Positions 31,721 through 42,639 of a DNA stretch of 64,000 nt are shown piece by piece; positions within the stretch are counted from its first letter, which is position 1, and every line of letters begins with the position of its first letter. The DNA is taken from positions 41,605,514 to 41,669,513 of the forward strand of contig OY829537.1 in NCBI GenBank assembly GCA_963691705.1, read 5' to 3'. The position numbers and the translations under genes are program-made. This DNA comes from Viola odorata. Lineage: Eukaryota > Streptophyta > Magnoliopsida > Malpighiales > Violaceae. The notes under the pieces were generated by a model. It was not told where the DNA came from, made no database searches, and saw only the letters and a program-made list of their open reading frames with translations.

Positions 31721-33251
31721 CTACAAAAAAACAAACACAATTGAATAGCTAAAAAGGGGGTTAGTCCCTCCCTCATGTGTTTCGCTCGTGTTTAGCACTC
31801 TAATAATCTCACAAAAATCTCTCAAGCCCAAACCAAAACCGAGGCCAACAATGACTCAAGGACTCACTAAGGCACACAGAAGGAGCAAGGAAAACAAGGC
31901 TAGAAAGAAAGGTGAAAGAAAGGTGAAAGAAAGCCGAATTAGTGAGCAAAGAAGAGAACTTAATTTTGATCACTAAATTGACTTAGAGTGGATAGGTGTA
32001 TGTGCAGAAACAAGGAAAAGAAAACACCAAGACAAGCTACTCAAGAAAAGACTCAAGGAAACAAGAAGAGAAAATCACAAAGAAATTCAAAACTGAAAGT
32101 TTTAATCAACAAAATTGAAAACCAAAAATCAAACAAATGCACACCTAATTGTAAACTACTACACTTCTAATGTATTCATACATACTAGTAGACTCTTACT
32201 TTTGACTCAATTGCAATCTATATTTTTTTTTTGAGTTTGGAACTTGATCACTTTTTTTTTTTTTTTTGATCTTTGTTTTAGTTCCTTTTTTTGTTGTTGC
32301 AATGAGTGAAGAGAACTCACTTGTATGACAAGTAGTTTTGAAAAGAGAAGTGAAAGACAAGTAGTTTTACCCTTTGGAAAATATTCACTAGATGCCAAAT
32401 ATTTGATGAGGTGGCACTAGTGATGAGGTGGCAAGTGAGGTAGTGTCTATGTGGCAAGTGAGGTGGCAAGGGTAAGGTTGCTAAACCTAGGGCCGGCTGT
32501 TGTGAGGAGAAGAGTAGTGAGCAAGCTGAAATGCTTGGCTCACAATGCATGAAAATACAAGGCTCACAATGGGGGTGATGTGGCCGGCTAGGAGTGGGCT
32601 AAATTTTTTAGCACTTAGCTAGCAAACAACAATGCCCACATGGCTCTCATGGCCACCTTACGGAGCTCCAACACTCAGCAAACAATTACCACAGATAATA
32701 TCTGAATTAAACCACACAAACACAAGGTTTTCGGAATTTTTGGGCTCCCAAAAAATCAAACACAAAAGCAAAACGAAAACCAAATGAACTATCAAGAACA
32801 CCAAGCAGACATTCGGCCTTTGCCTTTAACACTTAGAAAACGTGGACCAAAAATTCTGAAAATTTACACAGAGACTCACAAGACAACGATCTCTAACTTT
32901 GTAGAAGAAAGTAAATCAAAATTCCAAGTGGAACAAACTCAAAACAGACCCACAAAACGAAACTGTTTTCCTCGAGCAATTTTTGCACACTTTTCGTTGG
33001 AGGACTAAACGTATGGAAAAACCACAGAATCAGCAGTTGACCAAAATATAAAATTTTTTCTACACAGAAAGATTTGTAAGCACAAAAAATTTCAGATTTT
33101 TCTGGTGGAGCAAACAGACACAAAACAGACAAGAAAACAAACACAAAACTGGTTCCTGGACAGAAAAATCTGTCCAACAACAACAACACAAAGATGATAT
33201 TGGGGATACGAAATTAATGGAGGAAACGGTAAGATAACCAGGGAAACCAAC
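31721..33251 (-). other. Element C 5' leader, with possible intron
   Basis: About 1.5 kb without a coding frame, between the primer site and the ORF. The acceptor TTTTTTTGTAG|G lies 9 nt before the ATG. A weaker donor CTAG|GTTGGT lies 30 nt after the LTR. The conserved leader motif is at 31765-31826, with CACGTG changed to CACATG. T-rich runs lie at 32222-32231 and 32252-32267. The intron is predicted only. Confidence 0.4.
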
Positions 33252-33261
33252 CTAGAGGGCA

Positions 33262-33279
33262 GCTGGAGCTCCACTACCA
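33262..33279 (-). other. Element C primer-binding site
   Basis: The minus strand reads TGGTAGTGGAGCTCC two bases inside the LTR, clearly related to the sites of A and D. Confidence 0.6.
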
Positions 33280-33281
33280 CT

Positions 33282-34569
33282 TGATACAATCCAAACGCCT
33301 AGATGGAGATGAAGGTGCGGATCGAAGGGAGCAATCGGATCTAGTCCTCTTTGGGAGGATGGTTGCCTTAATAAACGGATGGATGTATGTGGGTTATTTG
33401 AAGGGGACAGGAGTTTAAGGTGCAGCGGAACAAGATGGAGGATGTTTGATTGTGTATTGATGGTTAAACAAAGTAATGAACTTGATAATCACGGTGAACC
33501 CTTCTAGGAGTAATCCTTAGACAACCTCACCACAAGATGATCAAGGATCTTTCTTTGGATTGATGAAAAAGCTCAAGAACAACTTAAGCAACTTGATTAT
33601 AAGAAATGAACGGATACGCAAGGTTGTTAGCCCTAGTGGCTTCGGTCACCAAGAACCCTAACAAGTGCCCATCTAAGGGCTTGGTTCCATCGGTCTAGGC
33701 CAATGAGTGGCTTAAGGCTTAAGTGATGAATATCAACAAAATCAAAAGCAACCTAGAAATGAAGACAAGTCCTTCATTTTATAGGGAAAGTAAATACAAG
33801 GGTAAAAAGACCCATAACACCCTTGGACAAAGGGATTAGAGCCGCTGGGCCACGAGTCAGGCTAAGGGCTCGGACGCTGGCTCGGATGGCCCGGACGCTG
33901 GCTCGGACACGGGCTCAGCTACGAGCTTGGACGCGGACTAGGACATGGCGTGCGATACGGCTCGGACACGGTCGTGGGACGGGGCTCGGGGAGGTCCGTG
34001 CGACGTGGCTCGGACATGGCCGTGTGACAAGGCTCGGACACGACCGTGTGACAAGGCCCGGACGTGGCCGTGTGACAGGGCTCGGACGGGCCGTGTGACA
34101 AGGTTCTCGTACAGACGTGCGGACATAAGGCTGGACATAGACGCGCGGGCGCAAGGCAAGGCACGGACGTGCGTAGGCACGGCACAGACATACCAAGGTA
34201 AGGCCGGACTCGGGCACTCGGGCGCAAGGCTGGGCTGAGGCGCACGGTGCCAAGGTAAGGCAAGGCTCGAACGCTCGGATAAGGCGTGGCACGGGCGTGC
34301 CATGGCTGGGCTCGGGCCCGCGAGGGCATGCGATGGCCATGGATGGCACGGGCGTGCGAGAGAGAGATGGGGCACGGGCCTGTGAGGGCAAGACGCGGCT
34401 TGGGCCATTGAGGGCAAGGCGTGACACGAGCCTTCGAGGGTAGGACGGGCGCGGACGTGCCAGGGCACGGGCGCGATTGAGCGATGGAAAGGACGAAGGC
34501 CGAGGTGCAGGCCATGACAATGCCGAGGGCGCGACCACACGACTTGGCCTAGATGCCATGCTCGTATCA
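33282..34569 (-). repeat. Element C 5' LTR
   Basis: 1288 bp, TGATACAATCC...CGTATCA. TATA box (minus strand CCTATAAAATG) at 33775-33786. The inner-numbered ~800 bp (33740 on) is GC-rich and open in several frames at once. In the frame that continues the C protein it would encode about 218 residues down to a stop at 33915. Confidence 0.9.
33972..34115. repeat. 24-bp minisatellite in C right LTR
   Basis: About six units of 23-24 bp beginning CGTG(T/G/C)GAC, e.g. CGTGTGACAAGGCTCGGACA plus four bases. Being a multiple of three, it would encode octapeptide repeats of the (R)PxPxxVT type on the minus strand. Confidence 0.8.
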
Positions 34570-34574
34570 CTGTG
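34570..34574. repeat. Target-site duplication of element C (right)
   Basis: CTGTG, matching 13182-13186. Confidence 0.9.
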
Positions 34575-34617
34575 GAGAGTTGTGTTCTGCAGCATCCATG
34601 GAGTGTGAGTTAGCCAT
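34575..34617 (-). pseudogene. Tat-2 antisense accessory gene, first codons
   Basis: ATG at 34617 (MANSHSMDAAEHNSP) reads up to the element C insertion and continues in frame at 13186 (QTPPTS...). Upstream is an 80-nt purine/pyrimidine-biased leader and a TATTTAAT box near 34690, suggesting its own antisense promoter. Confidence 0.5.
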
Positions 34618-34699
34618 AGAAGGGCAAGCAATCTCCACAGAGGAATAGAAAGAAGAAGAGGAACAGGAAAAGGAGAGAAAAATCCCATTAAATAGCCGT

Positions 34700-35146
34700 G
34701 GCAAAGAGGCAATCCTGCCTTTTTGCACGCCCTCTGAAGATAATTAATACACCGTGAGAAGGTTAATCATAATTACAGCATCTGATCCTGTGATCACGCC
34801 TGTTGGAAATTCGCGCTAACCAAGAGGCGCCGGGAAAACCGCCCAATCAGTTAGCATTGGGAAGGCAGCGTGAAATTAATACAAGAAATGGTTAGAAGGA
34901 ATATTTATCATCATTCAGTGAAGAAGGAAAGTAAGTGTTGTGGAAGTCCAACCAACGGCAGACTCATTTTCGGTTGGGCTAAGGTTAGCCTTGACTGATA
35001 CGACGTTCACGCACCGCAAAAAATAGAATATCACAAGCGAAATAACGGAAAGTCATTTTATTTATGGCCTAAACGGCCTGAGCATACATATGACTACATC
35101 AAAAAAACATAAAAAGAGGAAAAAGTAGGATGACGACAGCAAACGG
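34700..35146. other. Tat-2 spacer between antisense genes
   Basis: About 450 bases without a coding frame. The string CTCATTTTCGGTTGGGCT occurs here (34963) and again just before the LTR (35722). Confidence 0.5.
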
Positions 35147-35530
35147 TCAGGCGTTGGACCCGGTATCATCACCCCTTTCTACAAAAGGAATCTCCCTTAG
35201 AGCATCCGCGATAGAGGTCAGTTCGGAGGAAGAAACCCTCATACCCTTCAAGCAGCACCCCAATAGATCCTTCCTATGCTGCAGCATAGTGATGACCACC
35301 TGGATATGGGAGACAGCGGTGACTATCTTCGACACATTCTCCAGAGGATTGCAATCCTCCATGGAGGCGGTGCCTTGCCTGGACAGCAGAGGGGTCAGCA
35401 TCCCCTGGAGTTCCAGGACATCCTTAGAAGTCTTGGTCACCATGGACTCCAGAAAGCCGATGTCAGCTTGAGTCAGATTCTTTAGAGTGTGGGCCTTGGA
35501 AGTCAGAAATTTTTTGGTCAACTCATCCAT
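35147..35530 (-). CDS. Tat-2 antisense small ORF, unknown
   Basis: Complete 127-codon ORF, ATG at 35530, running opposite to the element's transcription and lying between pol and the 3' LTR. A TATA box is 62-70 nt upstream. It begins MDELTKKFLTSKAHTLKNL, is rich in helix-forming residues, has a Cys pair near residue 93 (LLGCCLKGM) and no recognised domain. Tat elements are known to carry extra ORFs in this place, often antisense. It does not resemble the antisense ORF at the same position in Tat-1. Confidence 0.55.
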   Translation of the reverse strand: MDELTKKFLTSKAHTLKNLTQADIGFLESMVTKTSKDVLELQGMLTPLLSRQGTASMEDCNPLENVSKIVTAVSHIQVVITMLQHRKDLLGCCLKGMRVSSSELTSIADALREIPFVERGDDTGSNA

Positions 35531-35591
35531 GGTGAAAATGCTGAAAGAGAAATGCAGAAAAGATGCAGAGAATTAGTGCAGAGGAAGAATG

Positions 35592-35600
35592 AATTTATAG
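35592..35600 (-). promoter_or_regulatory. TATA box for the small antisense ORF
   Basis: The minus strand reads CTATAAATT, about 65 nt before the ATG at 35530. Confidence 0.5.
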
Positions 35601-35741
35601 GCTTAAAGGAATGATGGTTTGAAAAGACGCGTCTCTCGATAATCGAACCACCCTGTTACCTTGAAGATCGTTAAACAGACAAGACCAAAAATGAAGCGGC
35701 AACCCTTGGTAAACACCTCGGCTCATTTTCGGTTGGGCTTG

Positions 35742-36234
35742 TGATAACTATAGAAGTAATTCCAGGGGAATTTTCATCCTTACACCAGGCGTTATGGCCG
35801 AAACACTGTAGCTCCTACTGGGCGTGCACCACCGGGGTCATCGCCCCTTACCCCACGTCGAGCTCTGGGATGGTTGACATCAGCAGAGAGGGTCTCACAC
35901 GTTATCTAGTCATACATACATGGCGTTATCCCATCCCAGACAAGACCAGACGTCACTTAAGGGACTTGGGCGTTATCTTCCCAAGATAACGCCCACCCCC
36001 TAGAGATAACACCCACATCTCGTCTATAAATACCCCACCACTCAAGACAAAAGGTAAGCCTAGGATCGCTAGTTGAACTCCTACCATTTTGAACAGCCAT
36101 ACTGACTTAAGCATTGGAGTGTCTACGCGCGGAGACCCCCTCCGGCGCTTTGCAGGTACACCGGACGACAAGAATAGTGATTCCGAGCGGCCATTTTCCT
36201 CATCTACCCCTCTAAAGAACTTCGAATCTTATCA
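35742..36234 (+). repeat. Tat-2 3' LTR
   Basis: 493 bp, TGATAACTATAG...AATCTTATCA. Homologous to the Tat-1 LTR at 53091-53628, sharing GACTTAAGCATYGGAGTGTC and CCCCCTCCGGCGCTTTGCAG. TATA box CTATAAATA at 36024-36032. Confidence 0.85.
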
Positions 36235-39200
36235 AAATTGAAGTCCATTTCCTTTTGTAACAGCTTGCACATAGGTTCTGCAATTTTTGAAAAATCTTTA
36301 ATAACCTGCGATAAAATCCTACATGGCCAAGAAAACTTCTAACCTCACGCAAGAATGAGGGGTAAGGTAAATTTTTGATAACATCAATTTTGGCTTGGTC
36401 TACCTCTATTCCTTTTTTAGAAACTACATGGCCTAGGACAATACCTTGGTCAACCATAAAGTGACATTTTTCAAAATTCATAACCAAGTAAGTGTCTACG
36501 CATCTTTTCAGATTATTTTTTAAATTATGCAAGCATTGATCAAAATTATCACAATATACCGTGAAGTCATCCATAAAAACCTCAATGCTTTTCTCTACGT
36601 ATTCTGAAAATATACTTACCATACACCTCTGAAAAGTGGTCGGCGCATTGCATACCCCAAAGGGCATTCTTCTGTATGCAAAGGTTCTAAATGGGAATGT
36701 GAATGTGGTCTTCTTGTGGTCTTCCGGTGCAACTGGGATTTGATGGAACCTCAAATAGCCATCCAAGAAGCAGTAGTGAGACTTACCAGTCAATCTTTAG
36801 TCCATTTGATTAATAAATGGCAGTGGGAAATGGTCTTTTCTGGTCACTTGGTTAAGTCTCCTATATTCTATATAGACTCTCCACCCGTTCTGGATCCTGG
36901 TGGTTCTTGTTGTTTCGTCTTCACCTTCTATCATGGTGATTCCTGTTTTCTTTGGGACCACATGCACAGGAGAAACCCACGAGCTATCAGAAATTGGGTA
37001 AATTACCCCAGCATCAAGTAACTTAATGATTTTTTTTAACAACTTCAATCATTGGAGGGTTCAACCTCGTCTGGGGTTGTCTAACAGTTTTCTTATCCTC
37101 TTCTATATGTATTTTGTGGGTACAGATGGTTGAGGAAATGCCCTTGATGTCTGCCAAGTCCCATCCTATGGCCTCTTTGTGCTGTTTTAGTACATCTATT
37201 AATCTACTCTCTTTATTTCCAGTCAGCTTGGCCGAGATTATTACTGGTAGGGTATTATTTTAGCCAAGATAGGAGTACTTAAGATGTTCTGGTAAGGCTT
37301 TTACCTCTAGCTCTGATGCCTGCACAAGAGAGGGTAAAAGTTTGGAGTCAGATACTTGCAATATTTGGCAAATTGATGCACCTGGTTGAGGCTCATTCTT
37401 GTTGAGATCCTCCATAATTTCCTTGAGCTCCATTTGCTCTCCGGCCAAGTCTTCTAGTTCCTCCAGTTTCTTGGTCGAGACACTCCTGGTCAAGATGTAC
37501 TCAAGCGAGTCATTAGTACTGATGTTTGCAACCTGTTATGTTATAGGATCTAAAATATCAATAAAATCCAAACTATGCAACTCATTAGGATATTTTAGTC
37601 CTTCCTTCATGCTGAATTTGATTATGCTGCCGCAAAATTTCAGAATAATACTACCTTCATAAACGTCTATCTTGGCTCTTGCTGTCCTTAGGAATGGTCT
37701 TCCTAGGAGCACATCTGCAGCACTAGAAGGTAGGTTAGTTTTCATTTCAATGATGTAAAAATCCACGGGATAAATAAAATTATTAACTTGTACAAGTACA
37801 TCTTCCACAACTCCCTTGGGGTGGATAATGGTTCTGTCAGCTAATTGAATCACCGCCTGTGTTTCTTTCATCGTACCCATTTGTAACGCCTCATATTCAC
37901 TCAAGGACATCACGTTAATTCCAGCTCCTAAATCACATAGAGCTTTGTCCACCACCTTGTTTCCTATTTTGCACGGGATAGTGAAAGTACCTTGGTCTTT
38001 GCATTTTTCTGGTAGGGTGGCTTGTAACACTGCAGAACTATTTTGAGTAAGATTCACCCTTTCGATACCTGCAAGTTTTCTTTTGTTAGTATAAAGCTCC
38101 TTCAAAAATTTAGCATAACATGGTACTTTAGAAATCAGATCAAGCATAGGAATGTTCACTGCAATTTTTCCAAAAATATTCATAAATTCCTTAGCCTCAT
38201 CCAATTTCTTTTATTTTGAAGATCTGGGAGGGAAAGGAGGTGGAATCTCTATTGTTTCCTCTTATACTGCAACCTTCTCATATGTCTCGTCCATGGGTTT
38301 GTCCAAGACTGGTTCCTGCTTTTATGTCTCTGTTGGAATATTGGTCTTAGTCACTAGCTTGGCCAAGATTGGTTCATCCTTGGGCAGGCTGTCTGCACTT
38401 TGTGAAACTGTTTCAACCTGAATTTCTTCCTCTTCCTCATTAATGAACTGCTTAATCTCTTTGTCAGTTTTTGCACCTTCCCTCTCTGGCAGTATAGTCC
38501 CACTTCTTAGATTGATGGCACTCACATTGTGCTTGGGGTTATCTACTATAGTGGAGGGCAATCTGCCTTGGTTATCAGGTTGCTATTTTTGTGCCAGTTG
38601 GGCAATCTGCTTCTGCAATTTTGTCAAGGTTGATTGGGTGCCCTGCATAAATTTTTGCAGGGTCTCTTCTATGGGCACACCAGTAATTTTCAGAGGCTGA
38701 GGTGCAAGTGGCAACTGGGGTACAGGGGATTGATTTTGAGGAGGTCTAGGCACAAAATGTTGGTAGTTTATGGGGGCTTGTTGAAGTTGTTTCGGCTGTT
38801 GGTATTGTTGTGGGGCCGTCTGGGTTGGTTGAGGTGCATCTTGATTAGGATGCTTCCTCTAGAAGTATTGATTACTTTCATGGGGGAACTGCCCATAGGC
38901 AGCATTGGTTGGGACTGGATCTCTTGGCATTTGTACCATGTAACAAGTATGCGTTTGGTGATCCGTCTATTGGCAGAGACCACATGTTGCTGGTATTTAT
39001 TCAGGGGTCATCATGGCAACATGTTCTGGTGTTAGTGGTGGGACTGCCATTGGTGGACCTACAGAGAGATTTAAAAGCATATTAGATATTTCATTTAATT
39101 TATTCTCAACATTAACTGCATTTAAAGTAGTAGGGATAGAATTTCTCTCGGCAGATGAATAATTTTGATCATTGTCTGCCATAGTCTGGAGAAGAAGTTT

Positions 39201-39420
39201 AGCTCTAGTTGGGGTGAGATCTTGAAGGGCTCCCCCAACTGCTGCATCCACCCTTTCTTTGTCTTTTTGGCTCATCCCATCGTAGAAATATTGCACCAAG
39301 AGTTGGCATGCGACGCCATGTGTGGGGCAGATGTCTTGTAAATCTCTAATGGTATTCACTAAGACTCTCATTGTCTCTTTGCTGGCTGGAGACCAAGTTC
39401 TTCCTAGATGCTCCTGCCTT
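36235..39420 (-). pseudogene. Athila-1: gag end, protease and RT, broken (Ty3/gypsy Athila)
   Basis: Minus-strand Athila-type pol. Gag C-terminal half at 39440-38330 (ICPTHGVACQLLVQYFYDGM, later STIVDNPKHNVSAINLRSG). Protease at 38204-37536, with ALCDLGAGINVMSL as active-site region and VLLGRPFLRTARAKID. RT at about 37100-36240, with LDAGVIYPISDSSWVSPVHVVPKK, MPFGVCNAPTTFQRCM and active site VFMDDF. Stops occur between all pieces. RNase H and integrase are absent because Tat-2 begins at 36234. The right end near 39420 is an abrupt junction with element E. Confidence 0.88.
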
Positions 39421-40937
39421 GGTCGCGTTCCAATATGCAAGGACGACCCAAATGCTTATTTGGAGTGGGAAAGAAAGGTCGAGTTGATTTTCTTTATCAT
39501 AATTATTTAGAAAATAAGAAAGTGAGAATGGAAGCCATGGAGTTTAGTGGGTACGCCGTGCATTGGTGGGATTCGGTGAACCAAATAAGAGAAAGGGTTA
39601 ATGCCGGCTCAATTGGAACTTGGGAAAAGATGAAGCCCTTACGCGTAAGATATTTGTTTCCACCTATTTCCATCGTGATCTACATAAAAGACTACAAACC
39701 CTAACTCAAGGAAGTAAGAGCTTGGGGGACTACTTTAACGAGATGGAAATAGCTCTAGCTCGGGCACAAGTCGTGGAGGATGTTGAGACAACAATGGCTA
39801 GGTTCTTAAATGGCCTAAACTGAGAAGTAGCTAATCATTTGGAGTTGATAACTTATAACTCCTTGGAGGAGATACTACACTTAGCTATTCAGATAGAAAG
39901 GTAGAGGAAGACTAAGCCTTCCAATCCTAGCGACACACGAATGAGACCCGCGAATGGGAGAAAATTGCCTTGGGCGAAAGATGACAGAGTTGCCGATTCG
40001 GTCCCAAAAGTGCTACCTTATAGTTATGGTACTAATGGTACTTCAAGTTCAAGTGCACTTCCAGGAAAGATGGTCAGCAACCCTACTCCTACTACCATAC
40101 TTCCTAAAGCATCTATAAGGGACATCGTTTGTTTTAAATGTACCGGCCGAGGGCATCTTGACTCATCTTATCCAAACAAACGAGTCTTGATCATTAAAGA
40201 GAATGGAGAATTGGATAGTAGTGATGGCGGTGCGGTTGAGGAGTCTAGGTGTGAAGAAGAAGAGGATGGTAGCAAGTCGGACGAAGAAGAGTTTGTGGAT
40301 GATGATTATCTCTATCATCATAGATAATGGAAGTTTTATTAATTGTGCGAATGACTTGCTTGTGCAATAGTTAAACCTTCCATTGATCAAGCGTCTGAAA
40401 CCTTACAAGCTACATTGGATGATCAATGGTGAAGATATAGAGATGATGCATCAAGTGTTGGTCACATTTGCCATTGGGAAGTATCAAGATGTGGTATACT
40501 GTGATGTTATACCTATGATAGCAAGTCATATCTTACTAGGTAGACCATGGCAGTTTGATAGACAAGCGTTGCATGATGGGAAGATCAATTGCTATAAGAT
40601 CTTCAAGGATAGGCGAAAGTTCACCCTTGCGCCGTTGACACCGACAAAAGGGTATGAGGATCAAAAGTAGCTCATTGAGTCCTATTCTAAATTTGAGAAA
40701 GAAAAAGAAAAGAAGAAGTTGAGTGTTACGGAAGAAAAAGAGAAAAGATGGAAAAACAACTCACATGAAAAAAAAAAGCATGTGGAGGGATTAAGTGAGA
40801 AAAAAAGCCCGCAAGAAAATAGAGAGCTTGTGAAAGGAAAATACATTCATGAATAGAGTGAGCATGCAGAGAGTAGAATTCAGAGGAAAAGAGAAAAGAG
40901 TGCTCATCTAAGGGAGGTAAAGTAAGGCAAGCATTAG
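39421..40937 (+). pseudogene. Element E gag and protease (CRM-like), broken
   Basis: Begins abruptly at KDDPNAYLEWERKVELIF, the middle of gag, so LTR, leader and gag start are missing. Frameshifts near 39485 and 39645, and stops at 39821 (TGA at the Arg of GLNREIAN in element B) and 39902 (TAG). The knuckle CFKCTGRGHLDSSYPN has Tyr for its last Cys. The protease retains IIIDNGSF and HILLGRPWQFDR. The Lys/Glu/Ser-rich linker matches the linker of element A and reaches VRQAL, where Athila-2 is inserted. Confidence 0.85.
40933..40937. repeat. Target-site duplication of Athila-2 (left)
   Basis: ATTAG, matched at 48076-48080. Confidence 0.93.
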
Positions 40938-42583
40938 TGATTGAGTGCTAAAATGTCTACTTAATCATCATCTTTTCTTGCCATTTTAGATGATGATTCT
41001 ACTGATTGTGCACTTTTCAATCCTTTTTGCAGAAAGTAGGTTGCAAAGCCTAGATGGTGAAAAGAGACAGTAGCTCCCTCTTGATTTTGTGCTGAGCAAT
41101 TGTAGCAGCCAAGCAAAATTAAAGCAGCAGCCATCATGGGCTTGGGCCTGATATAGAAAAGGGACGCAAGCTGGATTGGGTTCCAGTGAAAGAAATTCAA
41201 TTTTGCAAATTAGTTGAAACATATTTTTGATAATTATTTTAATAATTAGTTGAATCCTATTTTGTAGGATTTTTAGTTGGATTAGGATTTGTTAAAAGAA
41301 AACCGAGCTGAACAGAGAGGTTGTCTCTTCTTCCCTAGCTTTTGCTCACGGCTACTATTCCGTTTCAATCAATTTTCTTTTCTTCTTCCTTTCTTGATTT
41401 AATTAATTCATGCATAATAATTGTTTGATTTAATTATGTCTTATTCTAGCTAATTTATTTATTCTTGGTAAAGACTCTAGGATCATGATTTGAGATGTTG
41501 TGAGATCAAATTGAGTTTTATAAATTCCGATTCCATATCTTTACCCTTTTTAATTAAATGTCAATATATTCATGTTTTGATTAAGAGTAGCTAACTTGAT
41601 TTTAAATATGAATGATTACAGTCTTTCCTTAAAACATTGGATGCTACATCGTTGATAGGAATCTGCAGGCAACTAATTAGTGTAAGAGCTAATTAGAAAA
41701 GGGTAGAATCCGGTTTTATAGGAGTAGAAGAAATTCTCTTCTAGATCGAGAAAGGTCTCTCCCCGTGTTTAATCAACCCTTCAGTTAAAGTTTATTAGGA
41801 GTACCGTCTTAAAGTTATTGATCGGTTAGGGATCCTAGTAGGAGTACCACCTTAGGAATCTTGAGTAGGAGGAGAGCAGGAGGCTCAGAGTACCTCTGGT
41901 CTCTATAGCCTTTCTATAGAATTGGTTTTGAATATTTATGCATCGATGATCAACTATTTGAATCATGGTCTAGATTGAGTTTTTACCGGGAATTTGTCGT
42001 CAATTGAGTTCATTTAATCACTATTTATTTTCTATTTTTGCTTTCTTTGTTCGTTCATTATTCAATTGCAACAACCCCCAATATTGGTATTTACCACGGT
42101 TACAATTCTTGGTCATTTAATAAGTATTAATTTTAGTCGTGAAATCTCTGTGGTTCGATCCTTTTGCCACTTGCTACAGTTTTAATTAATTGTGCATGGT
42201 GAATCTTGAGTAGGAGGAGAGCAGGAGGCTCAGAGTACCGCTGGTCTCTATAGCCTTTCTATAGAATTTGTTTTGAATATTTTTGCATCGATGATCAACT
42301 ATTTGAATCATGGTCTAGATTGAGTCTTTACCAGGAATCTGTCATCATTTGAGTTCATCTAATCATCATTTATTTACTGTTTTTGTTTTCTATATTTATT
42401 AAATTAATTGCAATACAAAATCCCACTCATTGGTTTTTACCACTATTACAATTTTGGTTATTTAAAGAAATTATTATTGTCCTGAAATCCCTGTGGTTCG
42501 ATCCTTTTACCACTTGCTACAGTTTTAATTAATTGTGCATGGTGAATTGTATGATTTATTTTTGTTGGTTTCGGCAACCATCA
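40938..42583 (+). repeat. Athila-2 5' LTR (with internal duplication)
   Basis: 1646 bp against 1302 bp for the 3' LTR. The extra ~344 bp is a tandem duplication: 41856-42200 and 42201-42543. Confidence 0.92.
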
Positions 42584-42588
42584 AATTT

Positions 42589-42606
42589 TGGCGCCGTTGC
42601 CGGGGA
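42589..42606 (+). other. Athila-2 primer-binding site
   Basis: TGGCGCCGTTGCCGGGGA, five bases after the LTR; tRNA-Asp type. Confidence 0.88.
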
Positions 42607-42639
42607 TTTCATCGGTATTAATTTTAATTTCTTTATTTT

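Larger units (their letters stand above)
13187..34569 (-). mobile_element. Element C: non-autonomous CRM-like retrotransposon (host of A and B)
   Basis: LTRs start TGATAC and end CGTATCA, with a perfect 5-bp target duplication (CTGTG). After removing nested elements A and B the element is about 6.1 kb. The internal part (29760-33281) holds a primer site, a leader with an apparent intron, one unknown ORF (from 31711) and a polypurine tract. There is no gag knuckle, protease, RT, RNase H or integrase. The ends, leader motif and C-terminal D-S-R-x-N-x-F-K-G-G signature match the CRM-like elements A, B and D. It therefore looks mobilised in trans. The two LTRs differ by roughly 3.5% over the first ~650 bp (about 23 differences counted by eye). 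Confidence 0.85.
34575..36234 (+). mobile_element. Tat-2 element, right fragment with 3' LTR
   Basis: Continues the piece at 12757-13186. It holds the start of one antisense gene, a complete small antisense ORF, and the 3' LTR, the same layout as the right part of Tat-1. The LTR abuts Athila-1 pol at 36235, so Tat-2 had inserted into Athila-1. Confidence 0.75.

Noticed and set aside
33919..34570. 198- to 210-codon minus-strand ORFs in the right C LTR in other frames
   Set aside because: Same composition effect; no start context, domain or continuity with the element ORF.
35742..36234. Solo LTR
   Set aside because: The sequence to its left carries Tat-type antisense genes in the expected layout, so it is better read as the 3' LTR of a truncated element.
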